Source: Candidatus Sericytochromatia bacterium (GTDB lineage: Bacteria; Cyanobacteriota; Sericytochromatia; JACMPN01). From it: a DNA stretch of 13,247 nucleotides. Below, piece by piece: positions 5,485-13,247 of the stretch (within the stretch, counting starts at the first letter, position 1; each line of letters starts with the position of its first letter). A program made the translations under genes and the position numbers. The notes under the pieces were generated by a model. It saw only the letters and a program-made list of their open reading frames with translations. It did no database searches and was not told the DNA's origin. Location of the stretch: contig JACMPN010000073.1 in assembly GCA_014377495.1 (NCBI GenBank), positions 1-13,247 on the forward strand, written 5' to 3'.

Positions 5485-5821
5485 TCGGCGTGCCGTTCCG
5501 ACTGTGATCGAAAAAACGGCATCAGCCCGGGCAGAACGGCCCCGCCAGTCGGTATAATGCGCTGCTCCACAACCCAGGCGGCGACGATGATCCGCGGCCT
5601 TGCTATACTGCCTTGCGATTGGCGGTCGCCCCGGATTCACCCGTTTGCGACCCGCCGTCACGCCTGCCCGACCCTCCCGTCTGCAGCGGTTGTCCCTGGA
5701 GCCAGGTCCATGAGCCCGGTCCTGGCGGGCATCCTGTGCTTTGCAGCCGAGTGGCGGCCATGCGGTGTTCTCGAGACCCTCAGACAACAGTGCCCTGAAC
5801 CCGACGAAAGAAGGACTGCCG
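5485..5821 (+). promoter_or_regulatory. Long intergenic region with two candidate -10 elements
   Basis: This 337-base gap separates the transglycosylase from the amidohydrolase. It holds TGCCGTT (5491-5497) with AACGGCA (5515-5521), a weak hairpin after the transglycosylase. A perfect TATAAT lies at 5553-5558 and an extended -10 TGCTATACT at 5601-5609, but neither has a good TTGACA at the usual spacing. If either is used, the amidohydrolase mRNA has a leader of more than 200 bases. The leader includes the short palindrome CCTGGAGCCAGG, but I see no known riboswitch. The open frame continuing upstream of 5822 has no ribosome site of its own. Confidence 0.4.
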
Positions 5822-6700
5822 ATGCCACGTATGGTCCGTTGCGGCCTCATCCAGGCCAAGAACGAGCTGACGACTCCCGATCATTCCCTGGACGAAATCA
5901 AACAGGCGATGAACGACAAGCACGTGCGGATGATCGAAGAAGCTGCCGCCAAGGGCGTGCAGGTCCTCTGCCTGCAGGAGATCTTCAACGGTCCCTACTT
6001 CTGCGCCGAACAGGACAAGAAGTGGTACGCCTCCGCCGAAATGATCCCGAATGGTCCGACGACCGAGCTGATGCAGGGCCTGGCCCGCAAACACCAGATG
6101 GTCATCGTCGTGCCCATCTACGAAGAAGAGATGCCCGGCGTCTATTACAACACCGCCGCCGTCATCGACGCCGACGGGTCCTACCTCGGCAAGTATCGCA
6201 AGCAGCACATCCCCCACACGGCCCCCGGTTTTTGGGAGAAGTTTTACTTCAAGCCCGGCAACCTCGGTTACCCCGTCTTCAAGACCCGCCACGGGATCAT
6301 CGGTGTCTACATCTGCTATGACCGCCACTTCCCCGAAGGGGCCCGGCTATTGGCCATGAACGGGGCGGAGATCATCTTTAATCCCTCGGCCACCGTGGCC
6401 GGACTGTCCGAATATCTGTGGAAGCTGGAGCAGCCGGCCCATGCCGTCGCCAACCAGGTCTTCGTCGGGGCGATCAACCGGGTCGGCACCGAAGAGCCCT
6501 GGAACATCGGTGAGTTCTACGGCCAGAGTTATTTTTGTGACCCGCGCGGCCAGATGATCGTCGTCGGCAGCCGGGACCAGGACGAGATCATCGTCGCTGA
6601 CCTGGACCTCGATTTGATCCGCGAAGTGCGGGACACCTGGCAGTTCTTCCGCGATCGCCGTCCGGAGACTTACGGCCGTCTGGTCGAACTCGCCCCTTAA
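5822..6700 (+). CDS. Beta-ureidopropionase-like (N-carbamoyl-beta-alanine) amidohydrolase
   Basis: A 292-residue nitrilase-superfamily enzyme from ATG 5822, with AAGAAGGA six bases upstream. The catalytic triad is visible: Glu53 (LQEIF), Lys127 (YRKQHIP) and Cys165 (VYICYDRHFPE). The stretches NGAEIIFNPSAT (180-191), LSEYLW (195-200), AINRVGTE (217-224) and FYGQSY (232-237) closely resemble eukaryotic and bacterial beta-ureidopropionases, which convert N-carbamoyl-beta-alanine to beta-alanine, CO2 and ammonia as the last step of reductive pyrimidine breakdown. N-carbamoylputrescine amidases are a related alternative. The downstream AGXT2-like aminotransferase could take beta-alanine further. 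Dihydropyrimidine dehydrogenase and dihydropyrimidinase are not in the window, so the pathway assignment is inference. It is probably cytoplasmic, as there is no signal peptide. Confidence 0.85.
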   Translation: MPRMVRCGLIQAKNELTTPDHSLDEIKQAMNDKHVRMIEEAAAKGVQVLCLQEIFNGPYFCAEQDKKWYASAEMIPNGPTTELMQGLARKHQMVIVVPIYEEEMPGVYYNTAAVIDADGSYLGKYRKQHIPHTAPGFWEKFYFKPGNLGYPVFKTRHGIIGVYICYDRHFPEGARLLAMNGAEIIFNPSATVAGLSEYLWKLEQPAHAVANQVFVGAINRVGTEEPWNIGEFYGQSYFCDPRGQMIVVGSRDQDEIIVADLDLDLIREVRDTWQFFRDRRPETYGRLVELAP

Positions 6701-6765
6701 CAAGGCAGGCCGGGGCGTCCGCAGGGGTGCCCCCGCCGTCCGCATCTGCAGAAAGACAACGATCC

Positions 6766-7140
6766 ATGTTGAGTCGCGAAAAAGCCTGGGACTGGGTGAA
6801 CTGGTATGCGGCGGGCGGTGCTGTCGGTGCCGGGCTGCCCTGGGTGCCGGGCGGTAATTCGGCCCTGCTGCTGGGTCTGGAATCGTACATGGTCTACCAT
6901 GTCGGCAAACTCTACGGTGAGACGCTCTCGCCCAGCGAGATCGCCGGCATCATCGGGTCGCTGGACCCGGCCAGGATCGGCTACCGGGCCTTGTTTCTTG
7001 AAGCAATGAACCTGATCCCGGTCCTCGGTGGCGTCCTGAAACTGGCGGCCGGCGTCGGGATCATCAAGGAAATCGGCAAACTGGTCATCGACGAGTATTT
7101 CGAGAAAAAGTACCCGCAACGGGTGTATCAAGGCGAGTAG
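6766..7140 (+). CDS. Small DUF697-like membrane-associated protein
   Basis: A 124-residue protein. Two hydrophobic, Gly-rich segments are visible at about 15-48 (AAGGAVGAGLPWVPGG then LLLGLESYMVYHVGKLYG) and 77-104 (an IPVLGGVLKLAAGVG stretch). The order of a Pro-containing hydrophobic segment followed by a VYHVGKLYG-like helix resembles DUF697/YcjF-type domains, often found with GTPases or in small membrane proteins of unknown function. A charged tail follows (DEYFEKKYP). The start is uncertain: ATG 6766 has only a weak AGAAAG site, and an in-frame GTG at 6727 is possible. It sits 65 bp after the amidohydrolase and 39 bp before the aminotransferase, so it is probably part of the same operon. 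Its function is unknown. Confidence 0.6.
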   Translation: MLSREKAWDWVNWYAAGGAVGAGLPWVPGGNSALLLGLESYMVYHVGKLYGETLSPSEIAGIIGSLDPARIGYRALFLEAMNLIPVLGGVLKLAAGVGIIKEIGKLVIDEYFEKKYPQRVYQGE

Positions 7141-7179
7141 GCCGGCATTCGGGTGTCGGCTGGAATAAGTGGAGGCAGC

Positions 7180-8481
7180 GTGGACAAGAACGCGGAGATT
7201 GCGGCCAAGCACCGGGAGTACCTGCTGCCGAGCCAGATGATGTACTTCAAGGAGCCGATCGCCTTTGAACGGGGCGAGGGGCATTACCTCTATGACGTCG
7301 AAGGCCGGCAATACCTGGACTTCTTCGGCGGCATCGTCACCGTCAGTGTCGGTCACTGCAACCCCGACGTGACCGAAAAGGTCGTCAATCAATACCGGAC
7401 GCTGCAGCACACCTCGACGCTCTTCCCGAACCGGCAGATCGTCAATTTGGCCGAAAAGCTGGCTGAAATCACCCCGGGCCGGCTGCAGCAGAGCTTTTTC
7501 ACCAGCTCGGGCTCCGAGGCCAACGAAACCGCCGTCATGCTGGCCAAAACCTACACCGGTCGTTCGGAGATGCTCGCCCTGCGGCACAGCTACTCCGGGC
7601 GTACCGCTTTAGCCCAGAGCCTCTGCGGCACGGGCACCTGGCGGATCAACGAGCCCAATGCCACGTCGGTCAAGCACGCCCACAACGCCTACTGCTACCG
7701 CTGCCCCTTTGGTAAGGAATACCCGTCCTGCGACATGCAGTGCGTCACGGACGTCAAGGAACTGATCGCGACGACGACGGGCGGCGAAATCGCCGGGATG
7801 ATCGCCGAACCGATCCAGGGCGTCGGCGGCTTCATCACTCCCCCGAAGGAATACTTCAAGGAACTGATCAAAATCATCCACGATGCCGGCGGCGTCTTCA
7901 TCGCCGACCAGGTCCAGACGGGCTGGGGCCGCACGGGCGGCAAGTGGTTCGGCATCCAGCAGTGGGGCGTCGAGCCCGACATGATCACGTCGGCGAAGGG
8001 CATGGCCAATGGCCTGCCGATCGGCTGGACGATCGCCACGCCCGAGGTAGCCAGCTCCATCAAGAAGGGGATCCACTTGGCCACCTTCGGGGGCAACCCG
8101 GTGACGACGACCGGCGCCATGGCGACGATCGAGTACATCGAAAAGCACGATCTGCTGACCAATGCGACGGAGACGGGCGCATACCTGCGCAACCAGTTGG
8201 AAGGTCTGCAGGAACGCCATCCGATCATCGGCGACGTGCGGGGCATGGGCCTGATGCAGGCGATGGAGTTCGTCACCGACCGCAAGACCAAGGAACCTGC
8301 CATCCCCCAGACCCAGCAGATCCTGGAAGCCCTCAAGGACGAGGGACTGCTGATGGGCAAGGGCGGTCTGCACGGCAACGTCATCCGCATGTCGCCACCG
8401 TTGACCATCGGCAAGACGGAAGTCGACGATGCCATCGGCCGGGTCGATCGGGCGCTGACTAAGGCCGTCACGGCCAAGTAG
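7180..8481 (+). CDS. AGXT2-like class III aminotransferase
   Basis: A 433-residue PLP enzyme from GTG 7180, with GGAGG four bases before it. It resembles alanine-glyoxylate aminotransferase 2 and bacterial beta-alanine or 3-aminoisobutyrate transaminases: YLDFFGGIVTVSVGHCNP (45-62), the phosphate-binding SSGSEANE (109-116), SYSGRT (137-142), AEPIQGVGG (209-217), the cofactor Asp243 (IADQVQTG) and the Schiff-base Lys273 (SAKGMANGLP). It would move an amino group from beta-alanine or alanine to pyruvate or glyoxylate in the cytoplasm. A cysteine cluster CYRC...C...C (172, 175, 184, 188) lies in the insertion where AGXT2 is also cysteine-rich. It closes the operon with the amidohydrolase and ends at a strong terminator. 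The exact donor cannot be read from sequence. Confidence 0.85.
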   Translation: MDKNAEIAAKHREYLLPSQMMYFKEPIAFERGEGHYLYDVEGRQYLDFFGGIVTVSVGHCNPDVTEKVVNQYRTLQHTSTLFPNRQIVNLAEKLAEITPGRLQQSFFTSSGSEANETAVMLAKTYTGRSEMLALRHSYSGRTALAQSLCGTGTWRINEPNATSVKHAHNAYCYRCPFGKEYPSCDMQCVTDVKELIATTTGGEIAGMIAEPIQGVGGFITPPKEYFKELIKIIHDAGGVFIADQVQTGWGRTGGKWFGIQQWGVEPDMITSAKGMANGLPIGWTIATPEVASSIKKGIHLATFGGNPVTTTGAMATIEYIEKHDLLTNATETGAYLRNQLEGLQERHPIIGDVRGMGLMQAMEFVTDRKTKEPAIPQTQQILEALKDEGLLMGKGGLHGNVIRMSPPLTIGKTEVDDAIGRVDRALTKAVTAK

Positions 8482-8495
8482 GCAATTCACATCTC

Positions 8496-8534
8496 TGCCG
8501 GATGTTGGCCAATTTGGCCAACATCCGGCATTTT
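8496..8534 (+). terminator. Rho-independent terminator after the aminotransferase
   Basis: TGCCGGATGTTGGCC (8496-8510) pairs perfectly over 15 bases with GGCCAACATCCGGCA (8516-8530) around the loop AATTT, followed by TTTT (8531-8534). It begins 15 bases after the aminotransferase stop and ends just before the ribosome site of the next gene. Confidence 0.93.
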
Positions 8535-8555
8535 CATTGAAGGAGAGCCTCGGTC

Positions 8556-9305
8556 GTGAACAATCATGCCTGGCGGAATGGCACTGTCGTGTTTGCGTCC
8601 GTCGTTCTGGCGTACTGGTTTTGGGCCTCGCCGTTCCTGTACCCCTTTCGCCTGCTGGTGACGTTGTTTCACGAGTTCGGCCATGCGCTGGCCACTTACC
8701 TGGTCGGCGGGCATGTGGCCAGGATTGAGATCGACGCCATGGGTGCCGGTGTCACCCACTCGTACGGCTGGTATTTCGGCGATCTCGGGCGGTTTGTCAT
8801 CACCTCGGGTGGCTACCTCGGATCGGCGTGTTTTGGGGCGCTGATCCTGGTCATCAGCGGCAAGCCGAAGATCGAGCGTTATCTCCTGCCCGTGCTGACG
8901 GCGTGGCTCGGCATCGTCGGGGTTTTCTTCTGGGGTGGGTTGTTTACCTTTGTGGCCTGCATCGGGCTTGCCGGCTTGTTTTTTCTCGCCTCTCGCTATC
9001 TCCCGGTGGGTTTGAGGCGCTTTGTCGCTACCTTTTTGGGGATCTTCACGGCGCTGTATGCCCTGCGGGACACGGTTGTCCTGATCACGTCCCAGGGGGC
9101 CTATCATTTTGTTGGCGGCGCCGGTCGTTCGGATGCGGAGGCCCTTCAGGACCTCACCCATATTCCGGCCGTGGTGTGGGCGGTGCTCTGGCTGGGGATT
9201 TCCCTCGCCGTTGTCTGGTTGGCCCTGAGGCACCACGTCACGGCGCTACCTGGCCAGGATGACGTCGCAACGACCGGATCACCCGCTTCACAGCGCCGCC
9301 TGTAG
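8556..9305 (+). CDS. M50B-like membrane metalloprotease homologue
   Basis: A 249-residue membrane protein from GTG 8556, with AAGGAGAG eight bases upstream. Residues 39-43 (HEFGH) sit in a membrane helix and form the zinc-binding and catalytic motif of M50 peptidases. G-GHV-R after the first hairpin and TSGGYLG (83-89) are typical of the M50B-like group. A possible third zinc ligand is Asp193 in RSDAEAL, or Asp172. About six hydrophobic segments are visible (near 10-30, 32-52, 79-100, 109-144, 152-170 and 205-225). M50 enzymes perform intramembrane cleavage of membrane proteins, such as anti-sigma factors or spore-protein precursors. The target here is unknown, and no PDZ domain is present. 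The tail from 230 is polar. It is transcriptionally separated from the preceding operon by the terminator. Confidence 0.8.
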   Translation: MNNHAWRNGTVVFASVVLAYWFWASPFLYPFRLLVTLFHEFGHALATYLVGGHVARIEIDAMGAGVTHSYGWYFGDLGRFVITSGGYLGSACFGALILVISGKPKIERYLLPVLTAWLGIVGVFFWGGLFTFVACIGLAGLFFLASRYLPVGLRRFVATFLGIFTALYALRDTVVLITSQGAYHFVGGAGRSDAEALQDLTHIPAVVWAVLWLGISLAVVWLALRHHVTALPGQDDVATTGSPASQRRL

Positions 9306-9575
9306 GGGTGATTCACCGGAACTCCCTGTCGGGTCTGCTGAAAATCAACCATCGATTTGGCAATGCCGCCCGAAGGCTGTTGGGTTGGGCCGTTCTAGCA
9401 TCGGGGGACATCGGGAGACGCTTGTAGGCAGTGCGTAGAAGTGGCACAGTGTCTCTCAGTGGTTGGCAGGCCCTAGGGCTGTCAGCGACGGCAAAGCGGG
9501 CAATGGCGCACCGCCTCATCCGTGGGCCGGGCGTGATCATCGCGGCTGCATACCCGACGAGCCTGGGAGGCCCAC
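9306..9575 (+). other. Intergenic region upstream of the glyoxylate-shunt operon
   Basis: These 270 bases contain no supported gene. A perfect 10-base palindrome GCCCTAGGGC (9470-9479), about 96 bp before the malate synthase start, could be an operator. I find no convincing -35/-10 pair. A TGGCAC at 9452-9457 lacks the spaced GC of a sigma54 site. No terminator is evident after the M50B-like gene. The ribosome site GGGAGG (9565-9570) belongs to malate synthase. Confidence 0.4.
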
Positions 9576-11156
9576 GTGATCAACCTGGAGTCCTTGGAGA
9601 TCCTGCCAAAGCCCGCTCCGGCTGACGCCGCCGTACTGACCCAAGAGGCCCTGGCCTTTGTCGCCGACCTCGCCCGCCGCTTCGAAGGGCGTCGTCAGGC
9701 ACTGCTGGCTGCCCGCCAAGTCCGGGCCGGCGAGATCCGGGGCGGCCGGAAGCCCGACTTCCTGGCGGAAACCGCCCAGATTCGCACGGGCGACTGGCAC
9801 GTCGCAGGCTGCCCGGCCGACCTCCTCGACCGGCGCACCGAAATCACCGGTCCGACCGATCGCAAGATGATCATCAACGCCCTCAATTCCGGGGCGAAGG
9901 TCTTCATGGCGGACTGCGAGGACTCTCTGTCGCCCACGTGGCGCAACGCAATCGACGGCCAGCAGCACCTCATGGATGCCGTACGGCGGACGATCGGCTT
10001 TACCAGTCCCGAGGGCAAGCGCTATGACCTCCAGGCGCAGACAGCGACCCTGGTCGTCCGTCCCCGGGGCTGGCATTTGTCTGAAAAACACGTCCTGCTG
10101 GACGGGACGCCCATTTCCGCCAGTCTTTTCGATTTCGGGCTGTATTTCTTTCATAATGCCGCCGAGTTGCTGGCCCGTGGCTCCGGGCCCTACTTTTACC
10201 TGCCCAAGCTCGAAAGCCATCTGGAAGCCCGCCTCTGGAACGACGTGTTCGGCCATGCCCAGACGAGCTTGGGGATTCCGGCGGGCGCCATCCGGGCGAC
10301 GGTGCTGATCGAGACGATCCTCGCCGCCTTTGAGATGGACGAGATCCTCTATGAGTTGCGGGACCATGCGGCCGGCCTGAATGCCGGTCGCTGGGATTAC
10401 ATGTTCAGCGTCATCAAAAAATTCCACGACGATCCGGCGTTCGTTCTGCCGGAACGGGCCCAGCTGACGATGACGGTGCCGTTCATGCGGGCTTACACCG
10501 AGTTGCTCGTCCAGACCTGTCACAAGCGAGGCGCTCACGCCATCGGCGGCATGTCGGCCTTTGTCCCGAACCGCAAGGATCCCGCCGTCAACGAGACCGC
10601 CTTCGCCAACGTCCGGGCTGACAAACAGCGGGAGGCCACGGACGGCTTCGACGGCACCTGGGTGGCCCACCCGGACCTCGTGCCCGTGGCCAAGGCCGTT
10701 TTCGATGCCGTGCTGGGCGACCGTCCCAACCAAAAGGACCGCCAGCGGCCCGACGTCCGGGCGTCGGCTGCCGCCCTGCTGGATCCCCGGGTGGCGGGCG
10801 GCACGATCTCCGTGGAGGGTCTCCGCAACAACGTCAGCGTGGCCCTGCAATACCTGGCCGCCTGGCTGCAGGGGACAGGTGCCGTGACCATTGCCAACCT
10901 CATGGAGGATGCCGCCACGGCGGAGATTTCCCGGGCCCAGCTCTGGCAGTGGCGTGTCCACGGGGCCCGATTGACCGACGGCCGTTCCGTGACGGCCGAT
11001 CTCTACCGTGAGGTGCGGGCCACCGAAGTCACCCGGCTCGAAGGCGAGACGGGACAATCCCTGCAGGCGGCAGCAGGCTTGTTGGATGACCTGGTCCTCA
11101 GCGATCAGTTTGCCGAGTTTCTCACAGGGCCTGCCTATCAGGTCCTGGCAGGTTAG
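9576..11156 (+). CDS. aceB: Malate synthase A
   Basis: A 526-residue enzyme from GTG 9576, with GGGAGG five bases before it. It condenses glyoxylate with acetyl-CoA to malate in the second glyoxylate-shunt step. Family motifs are complete: VRPRGWHL (161-168) with catalytic Arg162, Glu246 in the LIETILAAFEMDEI helix, Asp274 in RDHAAGLNAGRWDYMFS (the family signature and Mg2+ site), and Asp445 in NLMEDAATAEISR, the catalytic base region. The length matches the A isoform (about 530 residues), not the longer G isoform. It lies 28 bp upstream of isocitrate lyase in one operon. An upstream palindrome at 9470-9479 is the only candidate operator. Confidence 0.95.
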   Translation: MINLESLEILPKPAPADAAVLTQEALAFVADLARRFEGRRQALLAARQVRAGEIRGGRKPDFLAETAQIRTGDWHVAGCPADLLDRRTEITGPTDRKMIINALNSGAKVFMADCEDSLSPTWRNAIDGQQHLMDAVRRTIGFTSPEGKRYDLQAQTATLVVRPRGWHLSEKHVLLDGTPISASLFDFGLYFFHNAAELLARGSGPYFYLPKLESHLEARLWNDVFGHAQTSLGIPAGAIRATVLIETILAAFEMDEILYELRDHAAGLNAGRWDYMFSVIKKFHDDPAFVLPERAQLTMTVPFMRAYTELLVQTCHKRGAHAIGGMSAFVPNRKDPAVNETAFANVRADKQREATDGFDGTWVAHPDLVPVAKAVFDAVLGDRPNQKDRQRPDVRASAAALLDPRVAGGTISVEGLRNNVSVALQYLAAWLQGTGAVTIANLMEDAATAEISRAQLWQWRVHGARLTDGRSVTADLYREVRATEVTRLEGETGQSLQAAAGLLDDLVLSDQFAEFLTGPAYQVLAG

Positions 11157-11184
11157 TGTCGAGAGTCAAATGGAGACGAATAGC

Positions 11185-12474
11185 ATGCAACTGGATCTCG
11201 CGTCCCGAATCGAAACCCTCCAAGCCCGTTGGGACAGCGATGTCCGCTGGAAAGGCATCGACCGGCCTTACGGGGCCAGTGATGTCCTCGCCTTGCAGCC
11301 GTCCGTCGTCGTCGAGCACACGTTGGCCAAGCTCGGCGCCACCCGATTTTGGGGGCTCCTGCATGGTGGTGCCTACATCAATGCCCTCGGCGCCATCACG
11401 GGTGCCCAGGCCGTGCAAATGGTCAAAGCCGGGCTGCAGGCCATCTACCTGAGCGGCTGGCAGGTCGCCGCCGACGGCAACCTGTCCGGCCAGACCTACC
11501 CGGATCAGAGCCTCTATCCCGCCAACTCCGTCCCCGCCATGGTCAAGCGCCTGAACAACGCCCTGACCCGGGCCGATCAGATCCACCGCCTCGACGAGGG
11601 CGAGGCGATCCATTGGTACGCCCCGATCGTCGCCGATGCCGAAGCCGGCTTCGGTGGTCCGCTGCACGCCTTCGAACTGATGAAGGCGATGATCGAGGCC
11701 GGCGCCGCTGCTGTCCACTTTGAAGACCAATTGGCTTCCGAGAAGAAGTGCGGCCATTTGGGCGGCAAAGTGCTGATTCCCACAAACCAGTTCGTCCGCA
11801 CGCTGGTGGCAGCCCGTCTGGCGGCGGATGTCTGCGATGTGCCGACCGTGATCATCGCCCGCACGGACGCCCATGCCGCGACCCTGATGACCTCGGACAT
11901 CGATCCCGCCGACCGGGCGTTCCTGACGGGTGATCGCACGTCCGAAGGGTTTTACCGGGTGCGTGAGGGGCTGGACCCCTGTATCGCCCGGGGTCTGGCT
12001 TATGCGCCCTATGCGGACGTCATCTGGTTCGAGACGAGCAAGCCAGACATGGCGGAGGCCAAACGGTTTGCCGAGGCCATCCATGCCCGGTTTCCCGCCA
12101 AGCAGTTGGCCTATAACTGCTCGCCGTCCTTCAATTGGAAGAAATACCTGGACGATGCGTCAATCGCCAGTTTTCAAAAGGATCTGGGCGCCCTCGGATA
12201 CACGTTCCAGTTCATCACCCTGGCCGGTTGGCACCTGAACAACTTCCATTCCTTCGACCTGGCGGACGGGTATCGTCACGAGGGCATGACGGCCTATGTC
12301 CGGCTCCAGGAGCAGGAATTTGCCGGTGAAGCCCGGGGGTACACGGCCGCCCGCCACCAGCGCGAGGTCGGCACGGGTTACTTCGATCAGGTCCTGATGG
12401 CCGTCACCGGTGGCCAGTCGTCGACCGGTGCCCTCAGCGGTTCGACTGAATCCGAGCAGTTCCAACCCCATTAG
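11185..12474 (+). CDS. aceA: Isocitrate lyase
   Basis: A 429-residue enzyme that splits isocitrate into glyoxylate and succinate in the first glyoxylate-shunt step. ATG 11185 is preferred, with GGAGA eight bases upstream; ATG 11170 in the same frame is an alternative adding five residues, and the longer frame upstream overlaps malate synthase. Motifs: SGWQVAAD (90-97), the Mg2+-binding region VADAEAGFGG (149-158), HFEDQLASEKKCGHLGGK (178-195) with the catalytic Cys189 in the family signature KKCGH, TDAHAA near 230 and NCSPSFNW near 312. The length fits the short bacterial class. It follows malate synthase closely and ends six bases before a strong terminator. The two genes together give carbon-conserving growth on acetate or fatty acids. 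Confidence 0.95.
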   Translation: MQLDLASRIETLQARWDSDVRWKGIDRPYGASDVLALQPSVVVEHTLAKLGATRFWGLLHGGAYINALGAITGAQAVQMVKAGLQAIYLSGWQVAADGNLSGQTYPDQSLYPANSVPAMVKRLNNALTRADQIHRLDEGEAIHWYAPIVADAEAGFGGPLHAFELMKAMIEAGAAAVHFEDQLASEKKCGHLGGKVLIPTNQFVRTLVAARLAADVCDVPTVIIARTDAHAATLMTSDIDPADRAFLTGDRTSEGFYRVREGLDPCIARGLAYAPYADVIWFETSKPDMAEAKRFAEAIHARFPAKQLAYNCSPSFNWKKYLDDASIASFQKDLGALGYTFQFITLAGWHLNNFHSFDLADGYRHEGMTAYVRLQEQEFAGEARGYTAARHQREVGTGYFDQVLMAVTGGQSSTGALSGSTESEQFQPH

Positions 12475-12479
12475 GACAC

Positions 12480-12517
12480 AAGCAAACAGGCCCCGTTGCC
12501 GGTGCCTGTTTGCTTTT
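12480..12517 (+). terminator. Rho-independent terminator after isocitrate lyase
   Basis: AAGCAAACAGGC (12480-12491) pairs perfectly over 12 bases with GCCTGTTTGCTT (12504-12515), followed by two more T residues. It lies between the isocitrate lyase stop and the convergent NlpC/P60 stop at 12533. On the minus strand the tail is only weakly T-rich, so it mainly serves the plus-strand operon but may work both ways. Confidence 0.88.
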
Positions 12518-12532
12518 GCGTGATGCGTTCGG

Positions 12533-13247
12533 TTAGCGGTTGAACCAGCTGAGGATGCTTTGGACCGGTCGGTTGTCAAACAAGGTCCGTGAAAGCGTTT
12601 CCCCGAAGGCCGGGTTGGGCAGCGGTTGGCCATTGTCGGGCAGGTACCGCCGGGCGGACTTGAAGTCGCCCCGGATGGACCGGATGCGGACGGAACCCTC
12701 GTTGGTCGCTTTGCGACCCTCACCGCCGGATTCCAGCATCAGCCCGTCACCCAGGTAGATGGCCACGTGGGTAATCCGGCTGCCGCCGAAAAACAGCAGA
12801 TCGCCCGCCTTGAGATCGGACTTCAGGACAGGGACGCCGGAGCGGGCCTGGTAGGCCGCTGTCCGGGGGATGGCCTTGCCGAGCTCGTTTTTCATCGTCG
12901 AGCTGGTCAGGCCGGAGCAGTCGAACTGCTTGGGTCCCGTCGATCCCCAGTTGTAGGGTTTGCCGAGCTGGCTGAGGGCCGAAGCGATGAAGCGGAGGCG
13001 TTCGGCCGACAGGGTCGGATCGGCGGCGATGCGCTGCAGGGTCGCCGCCTGCACGGGCGTCAGCCTGCCCTGATGGGCCAGCAGTGTGACGGAGGACTGG
13101 AGCCGGCTGGCGACCAACTGGCGGGCATCCAGGGGAACCGGTGCCGCCGTGGGGAGGTGGGCCAGCATCTGCAGGGACGTCGTCGCCGTACCCCGCAACG
13201 CCTGCATCCGCCCGTCGGTGACCCGTTGGGTGCCGAAAAGGGGATCA
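12533..13247 (-). CDS. NlpC/P60 peptidoglycan endopeptidase, 5' end outside window
   Basis: At least 237 residues are visible, as the frame is open to the right edge. An internal ATG at 13207 exists but has no ribosome site, and the upstream in-frame residues look natural, so the true start is probably outside. Counting from that ATG, an NlpC/P60 domain spans about 70-190: Cys97 (QFDCSGLT), His147 (ITHVAIYLGDG) and Glu159 (MLESGG) form a Cys-His-Glu triad like that of RipA. GDLLFFGG (135-142) is typical. Such enzymes cleave gamma-D-Glu to mDAP links in cell-wall stem peptides. The N-terminal 70 residues are helical, with no signal peptide visible in the window; one may lie beyond the edge. 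The gene converges on isocitrate lyase. Confidence 0.88.
   Translation of the reverse strand, partial: DPLFGTQRVTDGRMQALRGTATTSLQMLAHLPTAAPVPLDARQLVASRLQSSVTLLAHQGRLTPVQAATLQRIAADPTLSAERLRFIASALSQLGKPYNWGSTGPKQFDCSGLTSSTMKNELGKAIPRTAAYQARSGVPVLKSDLKAGDLLFFGGSRITHVAIYLGDGLMLESGGEGRKATNEGSVRIRSIRGDFKSARRYLPDNGQPLPNPAFGETLSRTLFDNRPVQSILSWFNR

Noticed and set aside
9452..9468. Possible sigma54 promoter (TGGCAC) before malate synthase
   Set aside because: The GC of the -12 element is not at the required distance from the GG.
9537..11057. 506-codon minus-strand ORF
   Set aside because: Antisense shadow of malate synthase, whose motifs are complete on the plus strand.
1..13247. CRISPR array, rRNA or transposase
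   Set aside because: No regularly spaced repeats, rRNA-like sequence or transposase frames were seen.

Overview
The window is GC-rich bacterial DNA. The coding style points to a Gram-negative-type cell: three candidate lipoproteins with lipoboxes, a lipoprotein lytic transglycosylase, an exported c-type cytochrome, GTG starts and strong GGAGG-like ribosome sites. The tRNA gene carries no encoded CCA. I cannot name the lineage from sequence alone.

Left part (1-1832, all minus strand). A tRNA-Leu(UAG) with a clear sigma70 promoter is followed downstream by a 19-codon leader ORF and two unfamiliar genes, all with coupled starts and stops. The first gene (952-1551) encodes a single-pass membrane protein. 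The second (436-951) encodes a glycine-rich protein with beta-solenoid-like repeats. Both proteins carry the same repeat unit. Further downstream lie a long inverted repeat, a 57-codon ORF with an HTH-like end, and the start of a gene that runs off the left edge. This is the accessory-looking part and the best candidate for something undescribed.

Middle part (1833-9305, plus strand). In order: a possible mini-lipoprotein; a lipoprotein with a carboxypeptidase-regulatory-like domain; a GlcD-type FAD oxidase behind a structured leader; a monohaem cytochrome c with an EF-hand-like loop; a lipoprotein lytic transglycosylase; a beta-ureidopropionase-like amidohydrolase; a small DUF697-like membrane protein; an AGXT2-like class III aminotransferase ending at a textbook terminator; and an M50B-like membrane metalloprotease homologue.

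Right part (9306-13247). Malate synthase A and isocitrate lyase form a plus-strand glyoxylate-shunt operon ending in a strong terminator. A convergent NlpC/P60 endopeptidase runs off the right edge.

Metabolic theme. The GlcD-like oxidase (glycolate or D-lactate oxidation), the AGXT2-like aminotransferase (beta-alanine or alanine with glyoxylate or pyruvate), malate synthase and isocitrate lyase can all meet at glyoxylate. The amidohydrolase would supply beta-alanine from reductive pyrimidine breakdown. This link is inferred from family membership and proximity; substrates are not proven by the sequence.
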